Source: Mucilaginibacter psychrotolerans
GTDB lineage: Bacteria; Bacteroidota; Bacteroidia; Sphingobacteriales; Sphingobacteriaceae
Assembly (NCBI RefSeq): GCF_004519315.1
Contig: NZ_SOZE01000007.1
Coordinates: 124,001 to 188,000, forward strand
DNA length: 64,000 nucleotides
Direction: 5' to 3'
The notes beneath the pieces are model-generated. The model did not search any database and was not told the origin of the DNA. It saw only the letters and a list, made by a program, of their open reading frames with translations. Made by a program: the position numbers and the translations under genes. This document shows positions 25,747 through 35,898 of the stretch, in pieces; positions within the stretch are counted from its first letter, which is position 1, and every line of letters starts with the position of its first letter.

Positions 25747-28230
25747 ATGAAAAGATACTTACTTCTACTTGTTTGTTTGCTGTCAACCGTTTTAGGTGCC
25801 TATGCGCAGCAATATATCCTGTCGGGCAAAATCACCGGGCAAAAAAACGAACCGGTTGCCTTTGCATCGGTATATATCCGTAGCTCTACCTATGGTACTA
25901 CTGCCAACGAGGAAGGTGTTTATCACTTTAAGCTTAGCCCGGGTACCTACAATGTAGTTTACCGCCTTGCCGGTTATGCCGTAAAAGCAGAAACTATCAC
26001 CATTACCGACCATGACGAGGCACATAATGTGCAGATGCAGGACGAGGAGTTCCGCTTTAGCCAGGTGTCTGATAAATGGCGCAATAACCAGGACCCGGGC
26101 GACACCATTATGCGTATGGTGATTGCTAAACGCGAAACCCACCTTAACGAGGTAAAAGGCTACTCCTGCGCCGTGTATATCAAAGGCGTGCAAAAATTAT
26201 TGAGTACACCAAAATCCCTGCGCAGTGCGGCAGTTACCCGTGCGCTGGATCTCGATTCGCTGGGTCGTGGCATATTGTACCAATCGGAATCTTTATCTGC
26301 TTTCAATTACCAATCGCCCGATAAAGTAAAAGAAATCACCATCGCTTCGCGCAACGCGGGTATCAACACAGCCTTCGGCTACAACAAAGCATCCGACCTG
26401 CAGGCTAATTTTTACCACAACATATTTAGCATACCCGGCCTTAGTACGCGAGGCTACGTATCGCCATTGGCATCTAACGCATTCAATTTCTACCGTTACA
26501 AACTCATTGGAAGCACCGTACAAAACGGGCAAACTATAGATAAGATTGAGGTTATCCCCAAGCATGAATATGGCCAGCTTTTCAAGGGCAACATCTACAT
26601 AGTAGAGGGCGATTGGCGCATCTACAGCGTAGACCTGATGCTGCGGGGCAAAAGCAACTCGCTTAATTTGGTAGATACCTTGCAGGTAAGGCAGCAATAC
26701 ATCCCCATTACCGATAGCGTGTGGATGCCGGTTTCGGTGCTGTTTAATTTCAAGGGCTCGGTACTTGGCTTTAAATTTGGCGGCTATTACCAGGGCATCT
26801 ATAATAACTATAAGTTGGAACCCGCCTACCCCGACGGCTTCTTCACCGGCGAAGTGTTGCGCATAGATACCGCCTCCAATTTAAAAACACCGGCTTACTG
26901 GGTTGCCAACCGGCCCGTGCCCCTAACCGCCTTAGAAATCCGCGATTACGAGAAAAAAGACAGCGCGGCTGCCTACCATAAAACCGAAGCCTATCTGGAT
27001 ACCCTGCAGCACACCAAAAACGGCATCAACTACCCCGGCTACCTAATATTTGGTTATAATGCCAGCAACCGTACCGAAAAGGATTCGCTGTATATCTACC
27101 CATTCCTGCAAACGTTTTATTATAACACGGTGGAAGGTTTCGGAATAAACGCCAAGGTACGCTACACCCATATTATTGATGATTTCCATTCTTTTGCGGT
27201 AACCCCGGCACTGCGCTACGGGTTCTCCAACAAAATATTCAGTACCAATATGCTGGCCGAGTACCGCGACGACCCATTCCATAACTCCAAATATTGGGTA
27301 AATTTTGGCAGCGACGTGCTGGATCTGAACAACGTGGGTACGCGTTCGCTATATTTTAACACGTTGAGTACCATCCTGAGCGAAAACAACTACGTAAAAT
27401 ATTACCGTTCGCATTTCGGTGCCTTCGGCTATCAACGCGAAGTAGCCAACGGCGTTTTATGGAGCGCAAGCCTCAACTATTCCAGTCGCACGCAATTATA
27501 CAACACCAATTTGGGGCACCTGGTAGATGTTAAGGACAAAGAGTTCACTTCCAACAACCCCTTAGCGCCTGCAGGTACCCCGCCGGATGACCGTTCTTTC
27601 TTATTCCCCGAAAACCAGGCGCTATCGTTTACTACGGCGGCTACCTTTACATTCGATCAGCAATACATTACCCGCCCAACAGGCAAATTCAATCTGCCAT
27701 CTAAGTACCCAACGCTTACGGTGACTTATCACAAGGGCTTCGAGGGTGTGTTGGGGTCTGATGTGAACTATGATTTTGCCTCCGCAGATGTTTCGCAGTA
27801 CAATATCCGCATCGGGCTGGCGGGATACTCGGCTTTTAAACTTACTACAGGCGGCTATTTCAACAATAAGCGCCTGTATTTTATGGATTACTACCACTAC
27901 TTAGGTAACCAGGGCACCACGTTCGATCCAACGTATATCGGCAGCTTCCACTTCCTGCCGTTTTATACATATAGCACTAACGGCGGTTTCCTGGAAGCAC
28001 ATTACCAGCATAATTTCGCAGGCTCCATATTGAACAAAGTATCCTTTTTACGCAGCCTGAAATTAGAAGAAATAATAGGTGCCAACTTCTTAACCACCAA
28101 GGGCAACCCCAACTACCGCGAGTTTTACGTGGGTGTGCAGCGTCTTATCTTTAGGGTGGATTATGGCATCTCTTACGCGGGCAATAAAAAGTACCTGCAG
28201 GGCATTAGGATATTTTACGGGATAAGGTAA
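25747..28230 (+). CDS. DUF5686 outer-membrane protein with carboxypeptidase-like N-terminal domain
   Basis: An 827-residue exported protein. Signal peptide MKRYLLLLVCLLSTVLGAYA is followed by a carboxypeptidase-regulatory-like (CarboxypepD_reg-like) beta domain at about 24-105 (LSGKITGQKNEPVAFASVYI), then the long DUF5686 region ending in alternating beta strands that look like an outer-membrane barrel (ending KYLQGIRIFYGIR). The family is specific to Bacteroidota and has no established function. It is a single gene between kbl (divergent) and trhO. Confidence 0.9.
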   Translation: MKRYLLLLVCLLSTVLGAYAQQYILSGKITGQKNEPVAFASVYIRSSTYGTTANEEGVYHFKLSPGTYNVVYRLAGYAVKAETITITDHDEAHNVQMQDEEFRFSQVSDKWRNNQDPGDTIMRMVIAKRETHLNEVKGYSCAVYIKGVQKLLSTPKSLRSAAVTRALDLDSLGRGILYQSESLSAFNYQSPDKVKEITIASRNAGINTAFGYNKASDLQANFYHNIFSIPGLSTRGYVSPLASNAFNFYRYKLIGSTVQNGQTIDKIEVIPKHEYGQLFKGNIYIVEGDWRIYSVDLMLRGKSNSLNLVDTLQVRQQYIPITDSVWMPVSVLFNFKGSVLGFKFGGYYQGIYNNYKLEPAYPDGFFTGEVLRIDTASNLKTPAYWVANRPVPLTALEIRDYEKKDSAAAYHKTEAYLDTLQHTKNGINYPGYLIFGYNASNRTEKDSLYIYPFLQTFYYNTVEGFGINAKVRYTHIIDDFHSFAVTPALRYGFSNKIFSTNMLAEYRDDPFHNSKYWVNFGSDVLDLNNVGTRSLYFNTLSTILSENNYVKYYRSHFGAFGYQREVANGVLWSASLNYSSRTQLYNTNLGHLVDVKDKEFTSNNPLAPAGTPPDDRSFLFPENQALSFTTAATFTFDQQYITRPTGKFNLPSKYPTLTVTYHKGFEGVLGSDVNYDFASADVSQYNIRIGLAGYSAFKLTTGGYFNNKRLYFMDYYHYLGNQGTTFDPTYIGSFHFLPFYTYSTNGGFLEAHYQHNFAGSILNKVSFLRSLKLEEIIGANFLTTKGNPNYREFYVGVQRLIFRVDYGISYAGNKKYLQGIRIFYGIR

Positions 28231-28242
28231 GCGTTAGAGGCT

Positions 28243-28310
28243 GGAGGTTAGAAGTTAGAGGTTAGTAAGATTGCCGAAATAAGATATTTTCTTCCTAACC
28301 TCTAACCTCC
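28243..28310. repeat. GTTAGAGGTTAG-type hairpin repeat
   Basis: GGAGGTTAGAAGTTAGAGG with GTTAG (28243-28265) is mirrored by CTAACCTCTAACCTCC (28295-28310). The unit TTAGAGG repeats two to three times in each arm. It lies just after the DUF5686 stop and may act as its terminator. Confidence 0.55.
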
Positions 28311-28333
28311 AACCAACTAATCTCTAAAATCCC

Positions 28334-28341
28334 TATCTTTG
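28334..28341 (+). promoter_or_regulatory. -7 promoter element of trhO
   Basis: TATCTTTG matches TAnnTTTG and lies 39 bases before the ATG at 28381. Confidence 0.45.
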
Positions 28342-28380
28342 CGCCTCATTTAACACCGTTTGCAGCGGTATCGATGGATT

Positions 28381-29340
28381 ATGGCAAAATACAACACACT
28401 ACTATACTATTGTTATTCAACAATAGCCAATGCCGAGCAATTTGCTGCCGATCATTTAAAATTCTGTAAAAGCTTAGGTTTAACCGGTCGCATTATTGTG
28501 GCCGAAGAGGGGTTGAACGGCACCGTCTCCGGCACTGCCGAAGCATGCCGTACTTATATGGACACCCTCCATGCAGATACACGCTTTGCCGGTATCGACT
28601 TCAAGGTAGACGAGGTGGACGAGCCTTCCTTTGTGAAGATGCACTGCCGTTATAAATCGGAGATTGTGCATTCGGGCCTGCGCGATCCTAAAGTGATCAA
28701 TCCGCAGAAACAAACCGGCAAGCATTTAGAGCCCGCAGAGTTTTTGGCTATGAAAGATCGCGACGATGTGGTGGTGCTTGATGTGCGCTCTAACTACGAG
28801 CACAACCTGGGAAAATTCAAAAATGCCCTTACGCTGGATATAGAGAACTTTCGCGATTTCCCGGCCATGATCAACGAGTTGGCACAGTATAAAGATAAAA
28901 AGATACTCACCTATTGCACCGGCGGTATCAAATGCGAAAAAGCATCTGCCCTGTTGTTGCACGAGGGTTTTACCGATGTGTACCAGCTGCACGGCGGCAT
29001 TATCAAATATGGCAAAGAAGCCGGCGGCGAAGATTTTGAGGGCAAATGCTACGTTTTCGATAACCGCCTTTCGGTTGATGTGAACAGCGTGAACCCGGTA
29101 GTGATCTCTACCTGCCTCAACTGCGGCAAAACCACGCCAAAGATGATCAACTGCGCCAACCCCGAGTGCAACGAGCACTTTACCCAGTGCGACGACTGCG
29201 GCACCGCCATGGATGGCTGCTGCAGCGATGCCTGTAAAGCGCACCCCCGTAAACGCGTTTATGATGGTACGGGTTATTACGTAAAAGTACCCCAGCCGGT
29301 AAATGTGGCTAAAAAAGGGAAGATGCAATTAGCGGAATAA
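28381..29340 (+). CDS. trhO: tRNA uridine-34 hydroxylase (rhodanese family)
   Basis: A 319-residue protein of the TrhO/YceA family, which hydroxylates U34 of certain tRNAs in an oxygen-dependent way. An N-terminal acylphosphatase-like domain (residues 1-95) precedes a rhodanese domain with the active-site Cys in YCTGGIKCEKA; the C-terminal region is Cys-rich (CLNCGKTTPKM ... CDDCGTAMDGCC). The ATG at 28381 was chosen because MAKYNTLLYYCYS is the family N terminus. Confidence 0.92.
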   Translation: MAKYNTLLYYCYSTIANAEQFAADHLKFCKSLGLTGRIIVAEEGLNGTVSGTAEACRTYMDTLHADTRFAGIDFKVDEVDEPSFVKMHCRYKSEIVHSGLRDPKVINPQKQTGKHLEPAEFLAMKDRDDVVVLDVRSNYEHNLGKFKNALTLDIENFRDFPAMINELAQYKDKKILTYCTGGIKCEKASALLLHEGFTDVYQLHGGIIKYGKEAGGEDFEGKCYVFDNRLSVDVNSVNPVVISTCLNCGKTTPKMINCANPECNEHFTQCDDCGTAMDGCCSDACKAHPRKRVYDGTGYYVKVPQPVNVAKKGKMQLAE

Positions 29341-29349
29341 ATACTCAAC

Positions 29350-29618
29350 CGTTCCATAAATGGAACGGCAATGAAGGTACATTTGTGGCTATACTATATT
29401 TCACATTCCACACCTTCATTGCCGTCGGTTTCCAACCAACGTTCCATAAATGGAACGGCAATGAAGGTGAATCTGTGGCTATACTATTATTTCGCAACCC
29501 ACCTTAATTGCCGTCTGTTTCCAACCAACGTTCCATAAATGGAACGGCAATGAAGGTGAATCTGTGGCTATACTATATTTCGCAACCCACCTTAATTGCC
29601 GTCTGTTTCAACAGACGG
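29350..29618. repeat. Three tandem 90-base hairpin-rich repeats
   Basis: GTTCCATAAATGGAAC starts units at 29351, 29441 and 29530, so the period is 90 then 89 bases. Each unit has a short perfect hairpin (GTTCCA-TAAA-TGGAAC) and a longer pairing of CGGCAATGAAGGTG with CACCTTAATTGCCG or CACCTTCATTGCCG. The last unit ends in a perfect stem CCGTCTGTT-TC-AACAGACGG at 29599-29618. The array fills most of the 379-base space after trhO; the rest shows no gene. Confidence 0.8.
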
Positions 29619-29719
29619 AAGGTTGCACAGCTACCCTAATAGCTTATTTCGTTTAATTCCATCCCAAAACTGTATTTTCGTACAAATATTTGGCGGCTAC
29701 CTATCGCTATCAATCATCT

Positions 29720-32608
29720 ATGCGCAAAAACGTCCTGCTGGCTTTCACCCTGCTCTTCATGAATATTGCCGCTTTTGCGGCAGATATCAAAAGCATCGGG
29801 GTGCCTTATGTGCAAAATTATACCAAGGCGCAGTACCAAAGTGGCAACCAAAATTGGTCGGTAACGCGCGATGAGCATGGTATTATGTACTTTGGCAATG
29901 CCGAGGGGCTGCTGGCCTTCGATGGCAAATACTGGCAGCTTTACCATATGCCCAACGGGCAGATTGTGCGCTCGGTTGCTGCCGATGGCAAGGGCAAAAT
30001 ATACGCAGGCGGTTTTGGCGAGTTTGGCTATTGGGAAGATAATAAGGCCGGCTTTTTAAAATACCACTCCCTCATTGGATTGGTAAACGCCAAGCAACTC
30101 CTCAACGAAGAGATATGGAAGATATATGTAGATGGCAACCGGGTCATCTTCCAATCCTTCGGGTCTATATTTATCTACGCGGGCGGCAAAATAACTGTAG
30201 TAAAAGCCCCCAAACCTTTCCTGTTCCTGCTTAAATGTAACTCACGCTATTTTATAGAGCAGGTAGACGAGGGCCTGTTCGAATTGAAAGGAAGCAAACT
30301 GGTGTTCATTCCCGGCAGCAAGATATTGGGCAACAGCGGGGTGCTTTCCATCCTGCCCTTTAAGAACAATTGTTTCCTTATCGGCACAGCAAAAAATGGT
30401 TTGTTTGTTTACAACGGAAGCCAGATTACCCCCTGGGCCAACCAGGCGAACGATTTCCTGAAAACCTACCAGCTTAACAACGGCGTGCAGATACCCGGCA
30501 AATACTTTGCCTATGGCAGTATTCTCAATGGGGTTGTCATTATAGACACCGCCGGCAACGTTATACAGCACATCAACAAATCGAGCGGTTTACAAAACAA
30601 TACCGTTTTAAGCCTTTATACCGATGCAGAGCAAAACATTTGGGCTGGCCTGGATAACGGTATCGACCGTATTGAGGTAAACTCGCCGCTATACTTTTAT
30701 TTTGATAAAACGGGGCGTTTCGGCACGGTGTATTCCAGCATTATTTTCAACAACAAAATATACCTGGGTACCAACCAGGGGCTGTTTTACAGTGATTGGG
30801 TAATACCAGGTAACCCGCGGCTGTTCCAGTCTTTCGATTTTAAGCTTATCCCCGGCTCGCAGGGCCAGGTGTGGGACCTTTCCCTACAAGATGGCCGCCT
30901 GCTTTGCGGCCATAACGATGGCACCTACCAGGTAAACGGCAATACCATCAGCAAAATATCCAGCATAAACGGCGGCTGGACCATCAAAAAACTCAACGAC
31001 TATCAACTGATACAAGGCACCTATACCGGCCTGGTGATATATCGCAAGGATGCTGCGGGCAACTGGGTGTTCGATCATAAGATAGCAGGCTTTGGCGAGC
31101 CCTCGCGCTACGTAGAGCAGGACAACAAGGGGCAGGTATGGGTGAGCCACGCATATAAAGGTATTTACAAACTCACCTTAAGTGCCGACTTAAAAAAGGC
31201 TACCTCGGTAAAATATTACGACGAACACCAAGGATTGCCGGGCAGCTATAATGTAAACGTATTCAACTTGGATAACCGCGTGGTGTTCTCATCCGACGCG
31301 GGCTTTTATGTGTATGACGATATTGCCGACCACTTTGAGAAATACAAACAGCTCAATACCAAGTTGGGCACCTTCGCCGCATCGGGCAAACTGATACCCG
31401 CCATTGGCAAAAAGTATTGGTTCATCAACGATGGCCGCGTTTCCCTGGCCGATCTTTCTGCGCCGGGTAAGCTGTCTATCGATTCTAACCGTTTCAGTAT
31501 CCTGAGCGGGCAAATGGTGCAGCATTACGAAAACATCAACCTAATCAACAACTCCATTTACCTCATCAGCGTAGACGATGGCTTCGTTATCCTGAACGAT
31601 GAGGATGCCCGGCTCCAAAGCCGCATCCACAGCCCCAAAGTACTTATCCGTAAAATTGAGAACATTACCGATTTGGTTTCGTTGATGGCAGACAACGGCG
31701 GTATGCTGGATAACCTGCAAGTACCCCATGCCGAAAACAACATCCGCATCTCTTACACCCTGCCTTACTACCGACAGGCCAAAATAAAATTTCAGTATTA
31801 TCTGGAGGGGTATTCGCGGCAATGGTCGGAATGGAGTACACAGGGCCAAAAAGATTTCACCAACCTGGATCAGGGTACCTACCATTTTAAAGTAAGGGCC
31901 AAAATAAACGACGAGATATTGTCTGATATCACCGTGTTTACTTTCGAGGTTTCACCTCCATGGTACGCCAGCAAACTTGCTTACGTTTTCTATATTATAA
32001 TGCTCATACTGGCCTATTACGCCATCCGCGATTATTACCGCCTTAAACTGCGCCGACACCGGGTAGAGTTACAGGAGAAACTACAGCGCGAAAAAGAAGA
32101 GTTTCTGCGGCAGGAAGCCATTGCCAATGAGCAACATATCATTAGCATTAAAAACGAACAATTGCAGGCCGACCTTGCCAGCAAGAACCGCGAGCTGGCC
32201 AACAGCGCCATGAATATCGTTTACAAAAACGAGTTGCTGCAAAAGATAAGTGAAGAGATAAACAACTTTAAAGATAGCGCCGGCAAAAAGCTGCCCGAAG
32301 AGCAACTGAAGAAAATACACAAAGTAATTGACGAAGGCATGAGCGACGAGCGCGACTGGAACATCTTCGAGAGTAGTTTTAACGAGGCGCACGAAAACTT
32401 CTTCAAAAAACTAAAACAAGACCACCCCGACCTGGTACCCAATGATCTAAAACTGTGCGCCTACCTGCGCATGAACATGAGCAGTAAAGAAATGGCCTCG
32501 CTCCTGAATATTTCGCTCCGTGGGGTAGAAATCAGACGCTACAGGCTGCGTAAAAAGCTCAATTTAGAACATGATAAGAACCTTGTAGAGTTTCTCATCG
32601 AGCTATAA
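29720..32608 (+). CDS. Membrane one-component regulator: propeller, Y_Y_Y domain and LuxR-type HTH
   Basis: A 962-residue protein. A signal peptide (MRKNVLLAFTLLFMNIAAFA) leads to two-component-regulator-type propeller repeats over about 650 residues, then a Y_Y_Y (immunoglobulin-like) domain, one membrane helix (LAYVFYIIMLILAYYAI, around 755-772), a coiled coil (RVELQEKLQREKEEFLRQEA ...) and a C-terminal LuxR-like HTH (SSKEMASLLNISLRGVEIRR). No histidine kinase or receiver domain is present, so a periplasmic signal would act directly on DNA binding. It precedes the SusC/SusD genes and is their likely regulator. The ATG at 29720 starts the signal peptide. Confidence 0.88.
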   Translation: MRKNVLLAFTLLFMNIAAFAADIKSIGVPYVQNYTKAQYQSGNQNWSVTRDEHGIMYFGNAEGLLAFDGKYWQLYHMPNGQIVRSVAADGKGKIYAGGFGEFGYWEDNKAGFLKYHSLIGLVNAKQLLNEEIWKIYVDGNRVIFQSFGSIFIYAGGKITVVKAPKPFLFLLKCNSRYFIEQVDEGLFELKGSKLVFIPGSKILGNSGVLSILPFKNNCFLIGTAKNGLFVYNGSQITPWANQANDFLKTYQLNNGVQIPGKYFAYGSILNGVVIIDTAGNVIQHINKSSGLQNNTVLSLYTDAEQNIWAGLDNGIDRIEVNSPLYFYFDKTGRFGTVYSSIIFNNKIYLGTNQGLFYSDWVIPGNPRLFQSFDFKLIPGSQGQVWDLSLQDGRLLCGHNDGTYQVNGNTISKISSINGGWTIKKLNDYQLIQGTYTGLVIYRKDAAGNWVFDHKIAGFGEPSRYVEQDNKGQVWVSHAYKGIYKLTLSADLKKATSVKYYDEHQGLPGSYNVNVFNLDNRVVFSSDAGFYVYDDIADHFEKYKQLNTKLGTFAASGKLIPAIGKKYWFINDGRVSLADLSAPGKLSIDSNRFSILSGQMVQHYENINLINNSIYLISVDDGFVILNDEDARLQSRIHSPKVLIRKIENITDLVSLMADNGGMLDNLQVPHAENNIRISYTLPYYRQAKIKFQYYLEGYSRQWSEWSTQGQKDFTNLDQGTYHFKVRAKINDEILSDITVFTFEVSPPWYASKLAYVFYIIMLILAYYAIRDYYRLKLRRHRVELQEKLQREKEEFLRQEAIANEQHIISIKNEQLQADLASKNRELANSAMNIVYKNELLQKISEEINNFKDSAGKKLPEEQLKKIHKVIDEGMSDERDWNIFESSFNEAHENFFKKLKQDHPDLVPNDLKLCAYLRMNMSSKEMASLLNISLRGVEIRRYRLRKKLNLEHDKNLVEFLIEL

Positions 32609-32869
32609 CACTACATCATTACCTCTCATACACCTATACCGCAACCTGCCGTTTTAAGAAGTTGCTGTAGTATGTATTCTGTACACTATGTTCATCATAA
32701 ATTCATAATAATCAACTATTTATATTTTTTGTGAAACTTTTTTGAGAAAGCATTGTAGCGTTGATGTAATAATGTAGAGGAACATTATTTGTTAAAAATG
32801 TATTAACTCCGCAACTTCGTCCTGTCAAAAAAACCAATTAATCTAAGTACTTACAAATCATTACCCACT

Positions 32870-35800
32870 ATGAAGAGAATTTATACTATCTCGGGGTTAC
32901 TTCTATTGTTCACTTTTTTCTCAACTTTCGCTTTAGCGCAAAACATTATCGTAAAAGGTAAAGTTACTGACGCTAAAACCGGCGAGCCGCTGGTTGGCGT
33001 AAGTGTAGGGATACAAGGCACAACAACAGGTACCCAAACCGATGTCAATGGCGCTTTTTCAGTAAACGCCGCGTCTAACGCAACTTTACAAGTCTCCTAT
33101 ATAGGCTACACCACACAATCGGTTGCCGTAAACGGGCAAACCAGCATTGCTATCTTATTACAGCCCTCATCAACCCAACTAGACCAGGTAGTTGTAGTAG
33201 GTTACGGCACGCAACGCAAGCTTGATGTAACCGGTTCGGTAGCATCAGTTAAAGGCGAGGAAATTTCCAAACAAGCCTCGGTAAACCCGGTATCTGCTTT
33301 ACAGGGTAAAGTAGCCGGCGTACAGATAACCAACTCAGGTGCCCCAGGCGCTTCGCCGGAAATTAAGATACGCGGTACAGGTACTATTTACGGTAACACC
33401 AACGTACTTTACGTGGTAGATGGCGTTTGGTATGATGATATCAGCTTTTTAGCTCCCAGCGACATCGAGAACATCAGTATCCTGAAAGATGCATCAAGCA
33501 CCGCTATCTACGGTATCCGCGCAGCAAACGGCGTGGTGCTGGTTAGCACCAAACGTGGCAAAACCGGCACCGCTACCGTAAATTACAATGGCTACGCGGG
33601 CTGGCAAACCGTTACCAACCAGGTAAAAATGGCCAATGCAACCGAATATGCAACAGCCATTAACGAACTGGCCGTTTCTAACGGCGGTGCACCCTTATTT
33701 ACCGATGTAAACAGCTACGGCACCGGTACCAACTGGTACCAGCAGGTTTTACGGGATGCTTTCGTAACCAATCACAACGTGTCTATCAACGGCGGTACCG
33801 AAAAATCGAAGTATAACTTCTCGATAGGTATGCTGGATCAGGATGGTAACGTTAAGGGTAACAATTACAAACGCTACACCGCCCGCTTAACCAACGATTA
33901 CACCCCTTTTAGCGCTATTAAATTAGGCTATAACGTAAGCGGCTTATACAGCAAATCCAACGATATCCCCAACAGCATCTTCCGCCAGTTGTATGCTGCG
34001 GGCCCTGTGTTGCCGGTATATTATGCTGATGGCAGCTACGGCGACCCTAACGACTATAACCTGGGTGGCGGTAACAACTTTAACCCGCAGGCCACGCTCG
34101 ATTTTTACAACCAGCGTTCGCAGAACTACCGCTTTACCGGTAACGCATATGCCGAGGTAAATTTCCTGAAGCACTTCAAGATACGCACCAGCTTTGGTGG
34201 AGATATAGGCCAGGCCGAAGTGCGCAACTATACCCCGGTTTACACCGCAACGCTTGCGCAGCGCAACAACCTGAGCGTACTATCGGTAAATCGTACCGAA
34301 ACCCGCAACTGGATATGGGAAAACACCTTAACCTACGAGAATACATTTGCTAAGGATCACAGGTTGACCGTGTTATTGGGCCATACCGCACAGCGTTACA
34401 AATCATACAACTTTAATGCCAGCGCACAAAATGTGCCATACAGCAATGGAGATGCCGACCTCTACCTTTCGTTAGGTAACACCACCGGCCGTAACGTAAC
34501 CGATGGCGGTTCGTTAAACACTGCTTTATCTTACTTTGCCCGCGTAAACTACGCGTTTAAAGACAGGTACCTGCTAAATGCCTCTATCAGGCAGGATGGT
34601 GCTTCGCAGTTTTACGGCAACAACGTTTGGGGCTACTTCCCATCGGTGGGTGCAGGCTGGGTAATAAGCAAAGAGCCGTTCATGGCAAACCAAACGGTAT
34701 TTGATAACCTTAAACTACGAGCCAGCTGGGGTAAAGTGGGTAACTCGGGCGTACCGTTCAACCCAACTACTTTGAGCGTAACACAGGCAGCATATCTTAC
34801 TGCTATTTTCGGCGGCTCGCCTTATACTGGTGCAAGCGTTAACTCGGTAGTGCCTCCAACCATTTTCTGGGAGCGCGGCGTAGGTACTGATATCGGCCTA
34901 GAGGCTGGCGTACTCAACAACCGTTTAACCTTTGAGCTGGATTATTACAACCGTAAAACCCAACAGGCCATCTTCGCTATCCCTATCCTGTCATCGGTAG
35001 GTACCGGTTCGGGATCCATCGTAGGTAACCAGGCCGATTTTGTGAACAAAGGCGTAGAGTTCTCTGCAACCTGGAGAGGCACTGTAAACAGCAATTTCAG
35101 CTATACTATAGGCGGTAACGTTGGTTACAACAAAAACAAAGTATTATCAACCGTAACGGGTGCCAACCCTATTTATGCAGGTGGTGGCGGCCTTGCAAAC
35201 GGCGCTTTATCAACCCGTACAGTATTGGGTAGCCCAATCGGCGAGTTTTATGGCTACAAAGTGGCGGGTATATTCCAAACTGCAGCTGAAGTTGCTTCTT
35301 CGGCACAAGCTTCGAGCGCTAAACCGGGCGACTTTAAATACGTAGATCAAAATGGCGATAACATCATTGATGGTAAAGACCGTATATCGCTTGGCGACCC
35401 TAACCCCAAATACACTTTCGGTTTAAACACCTCATTCAACTACAAAAGCTTCGATCTGGCTATAGATGCACAGGGCGTAGCAGGCGTAAGCATTTACAAT
35501 GCCAACATTGCTTACCGTTTCGGTAACGAAAACTTCAGCAAAGATTTTTACGACCACCGCTGGACAGGCGCTAACAGCACCAATACTTACCCATCGGTAA
35601 ACGTTGGCTCAACCACCAACTCGGCACCAAACTCTTTCTATGTAGAAAGCGGTGCTTACGTAAGGATCAGGAATATCCAATTGGGTTACACCCTGCCAAC
35701 GGCATTGGCTAAAAAGGCTGCTATGCAAAAGGTAAGGTTTTTTGCCAACGCACAAAACCCTATTAGCTTCTTCAAATACCGCGGCTTTAGCCCCGAAATT

Positions 35801-35887
35801 GGCGGAGCACCTACAAACGCAGGGATTGATAATAGCGTATATCCGTTATATGCAACTTATAACTTTGGTGTAAACGTTACTTTTTAA
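32870..35887 (+). CDS. SusC/RagA family TonB-dependent outer-membrane transporter
   Basis: A 1005-residue protein. Signal peptide to about residue 23, a carboxypeptidase-D-like domain (VKGKVTDAKTGEPLVGVSVG, 28-95), TonB box region (VVVVGYGTQRK), plug domain with the SusC signature (IRGTGTIYGNTNVLYVVDG, ILKDASSTAIYGIRAANGVV) and a 22-strand barrel. With SusD it imports oligosaccharides through the outer membrane, powered by TonB. It lies 261 bases after the membrane regulator; this gap holds no gene and no clear -7 box. The substrate is suggested by the GH144 enzymes downstream. Confidence 0.95.
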   Translation: MKRIYTISGLLLLFTFFSTFALAQNIIVKGKVTDAKTGEPLVGVSVGIQGTTTGTQTDVNGAFSVNAASNATLQVSYIGYTTQSVAVNGQTSIAILLQPSSTQLDQVVVVGYGTQRKLDVTGSVASVKGEEISKQASVNPVSALQGKVAGVQITNSGAPGASPEIKIRGTGTIYGNTNVLYVVDGVWYDDISFLAPSDIENISILKDASSTAIYGIRAANGVVLVSTKRGKTGTATVNYNGYAGWQTVTNQVKMANATEYATAINELAVSNGGAPLFTDVNSYGTGTNWYQQVLRDAFVTNHNVSINGGTEKSKYNFSIGMLDQDGNVKGNNYKRYTARLTNDYTPFSAIKLGYNVSGLYSKSNDIPNSIFRQLYAAGPVLPVYYADGSYGDPNDYNLGGGNNFNPQATLDFYNQRSQNYRFTGNAYAEVNFLKHFKIRTSFGGDIGQAEVRNYTPVYTATLAQRNNLSVLSVNRTETRNWIWENTLTYENTFAKDHRLTVLLGHTAQRYKSYNFNASAQNVPYSNGDADLYLSLGNTTGRNVTDGGSLNTALSYFARVNYAFKDRYLLNASIRQDGASQFYGNNVWGYFPSVGAGWVISKEPFMANQTVFDNLKLRASWGKVGNSGVPFNPTTLSVTQAAYLTAIFGGSPYTGASVNSVVPPTIFWERGVGTDIGLEAGVLNNRLTFELDYYNRKTQQAIFAIPILSSVGTGSGSIVGNQADFVNKGVEFSATWRGTVNSNFSYTIGGNVGYNKNKVLSTVTGANPIYAGGGGLANGALSTRTVLGSPIGEFYGYKVAGIFQTAAEVASSAQASSAKPGDFKYVDQNGDNIIDGKDRISLGDPNPKYTFGLNTSFNYKSFDLAIDAQGVAGVSIYNANIAYRFGNENFSKDFYDHRWTGANSTNTYPSVNVGSTTNSAPNSFYVESGAYVRIRNIQLGYTLPTALAKKAAMQKVRFFANAQNPISFFKYRGFSPEIGGAPTNAGIDNSVYPLYATYNFGVNVTF

Positions 35888-35898
35888 TTGAATCAAAG

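Noticed and set aside
28726..29328. A 200-codon frame opposite trhO
   Set aside because: Antisense to a conserved gene; low complexity of the product fits a shadow frame.
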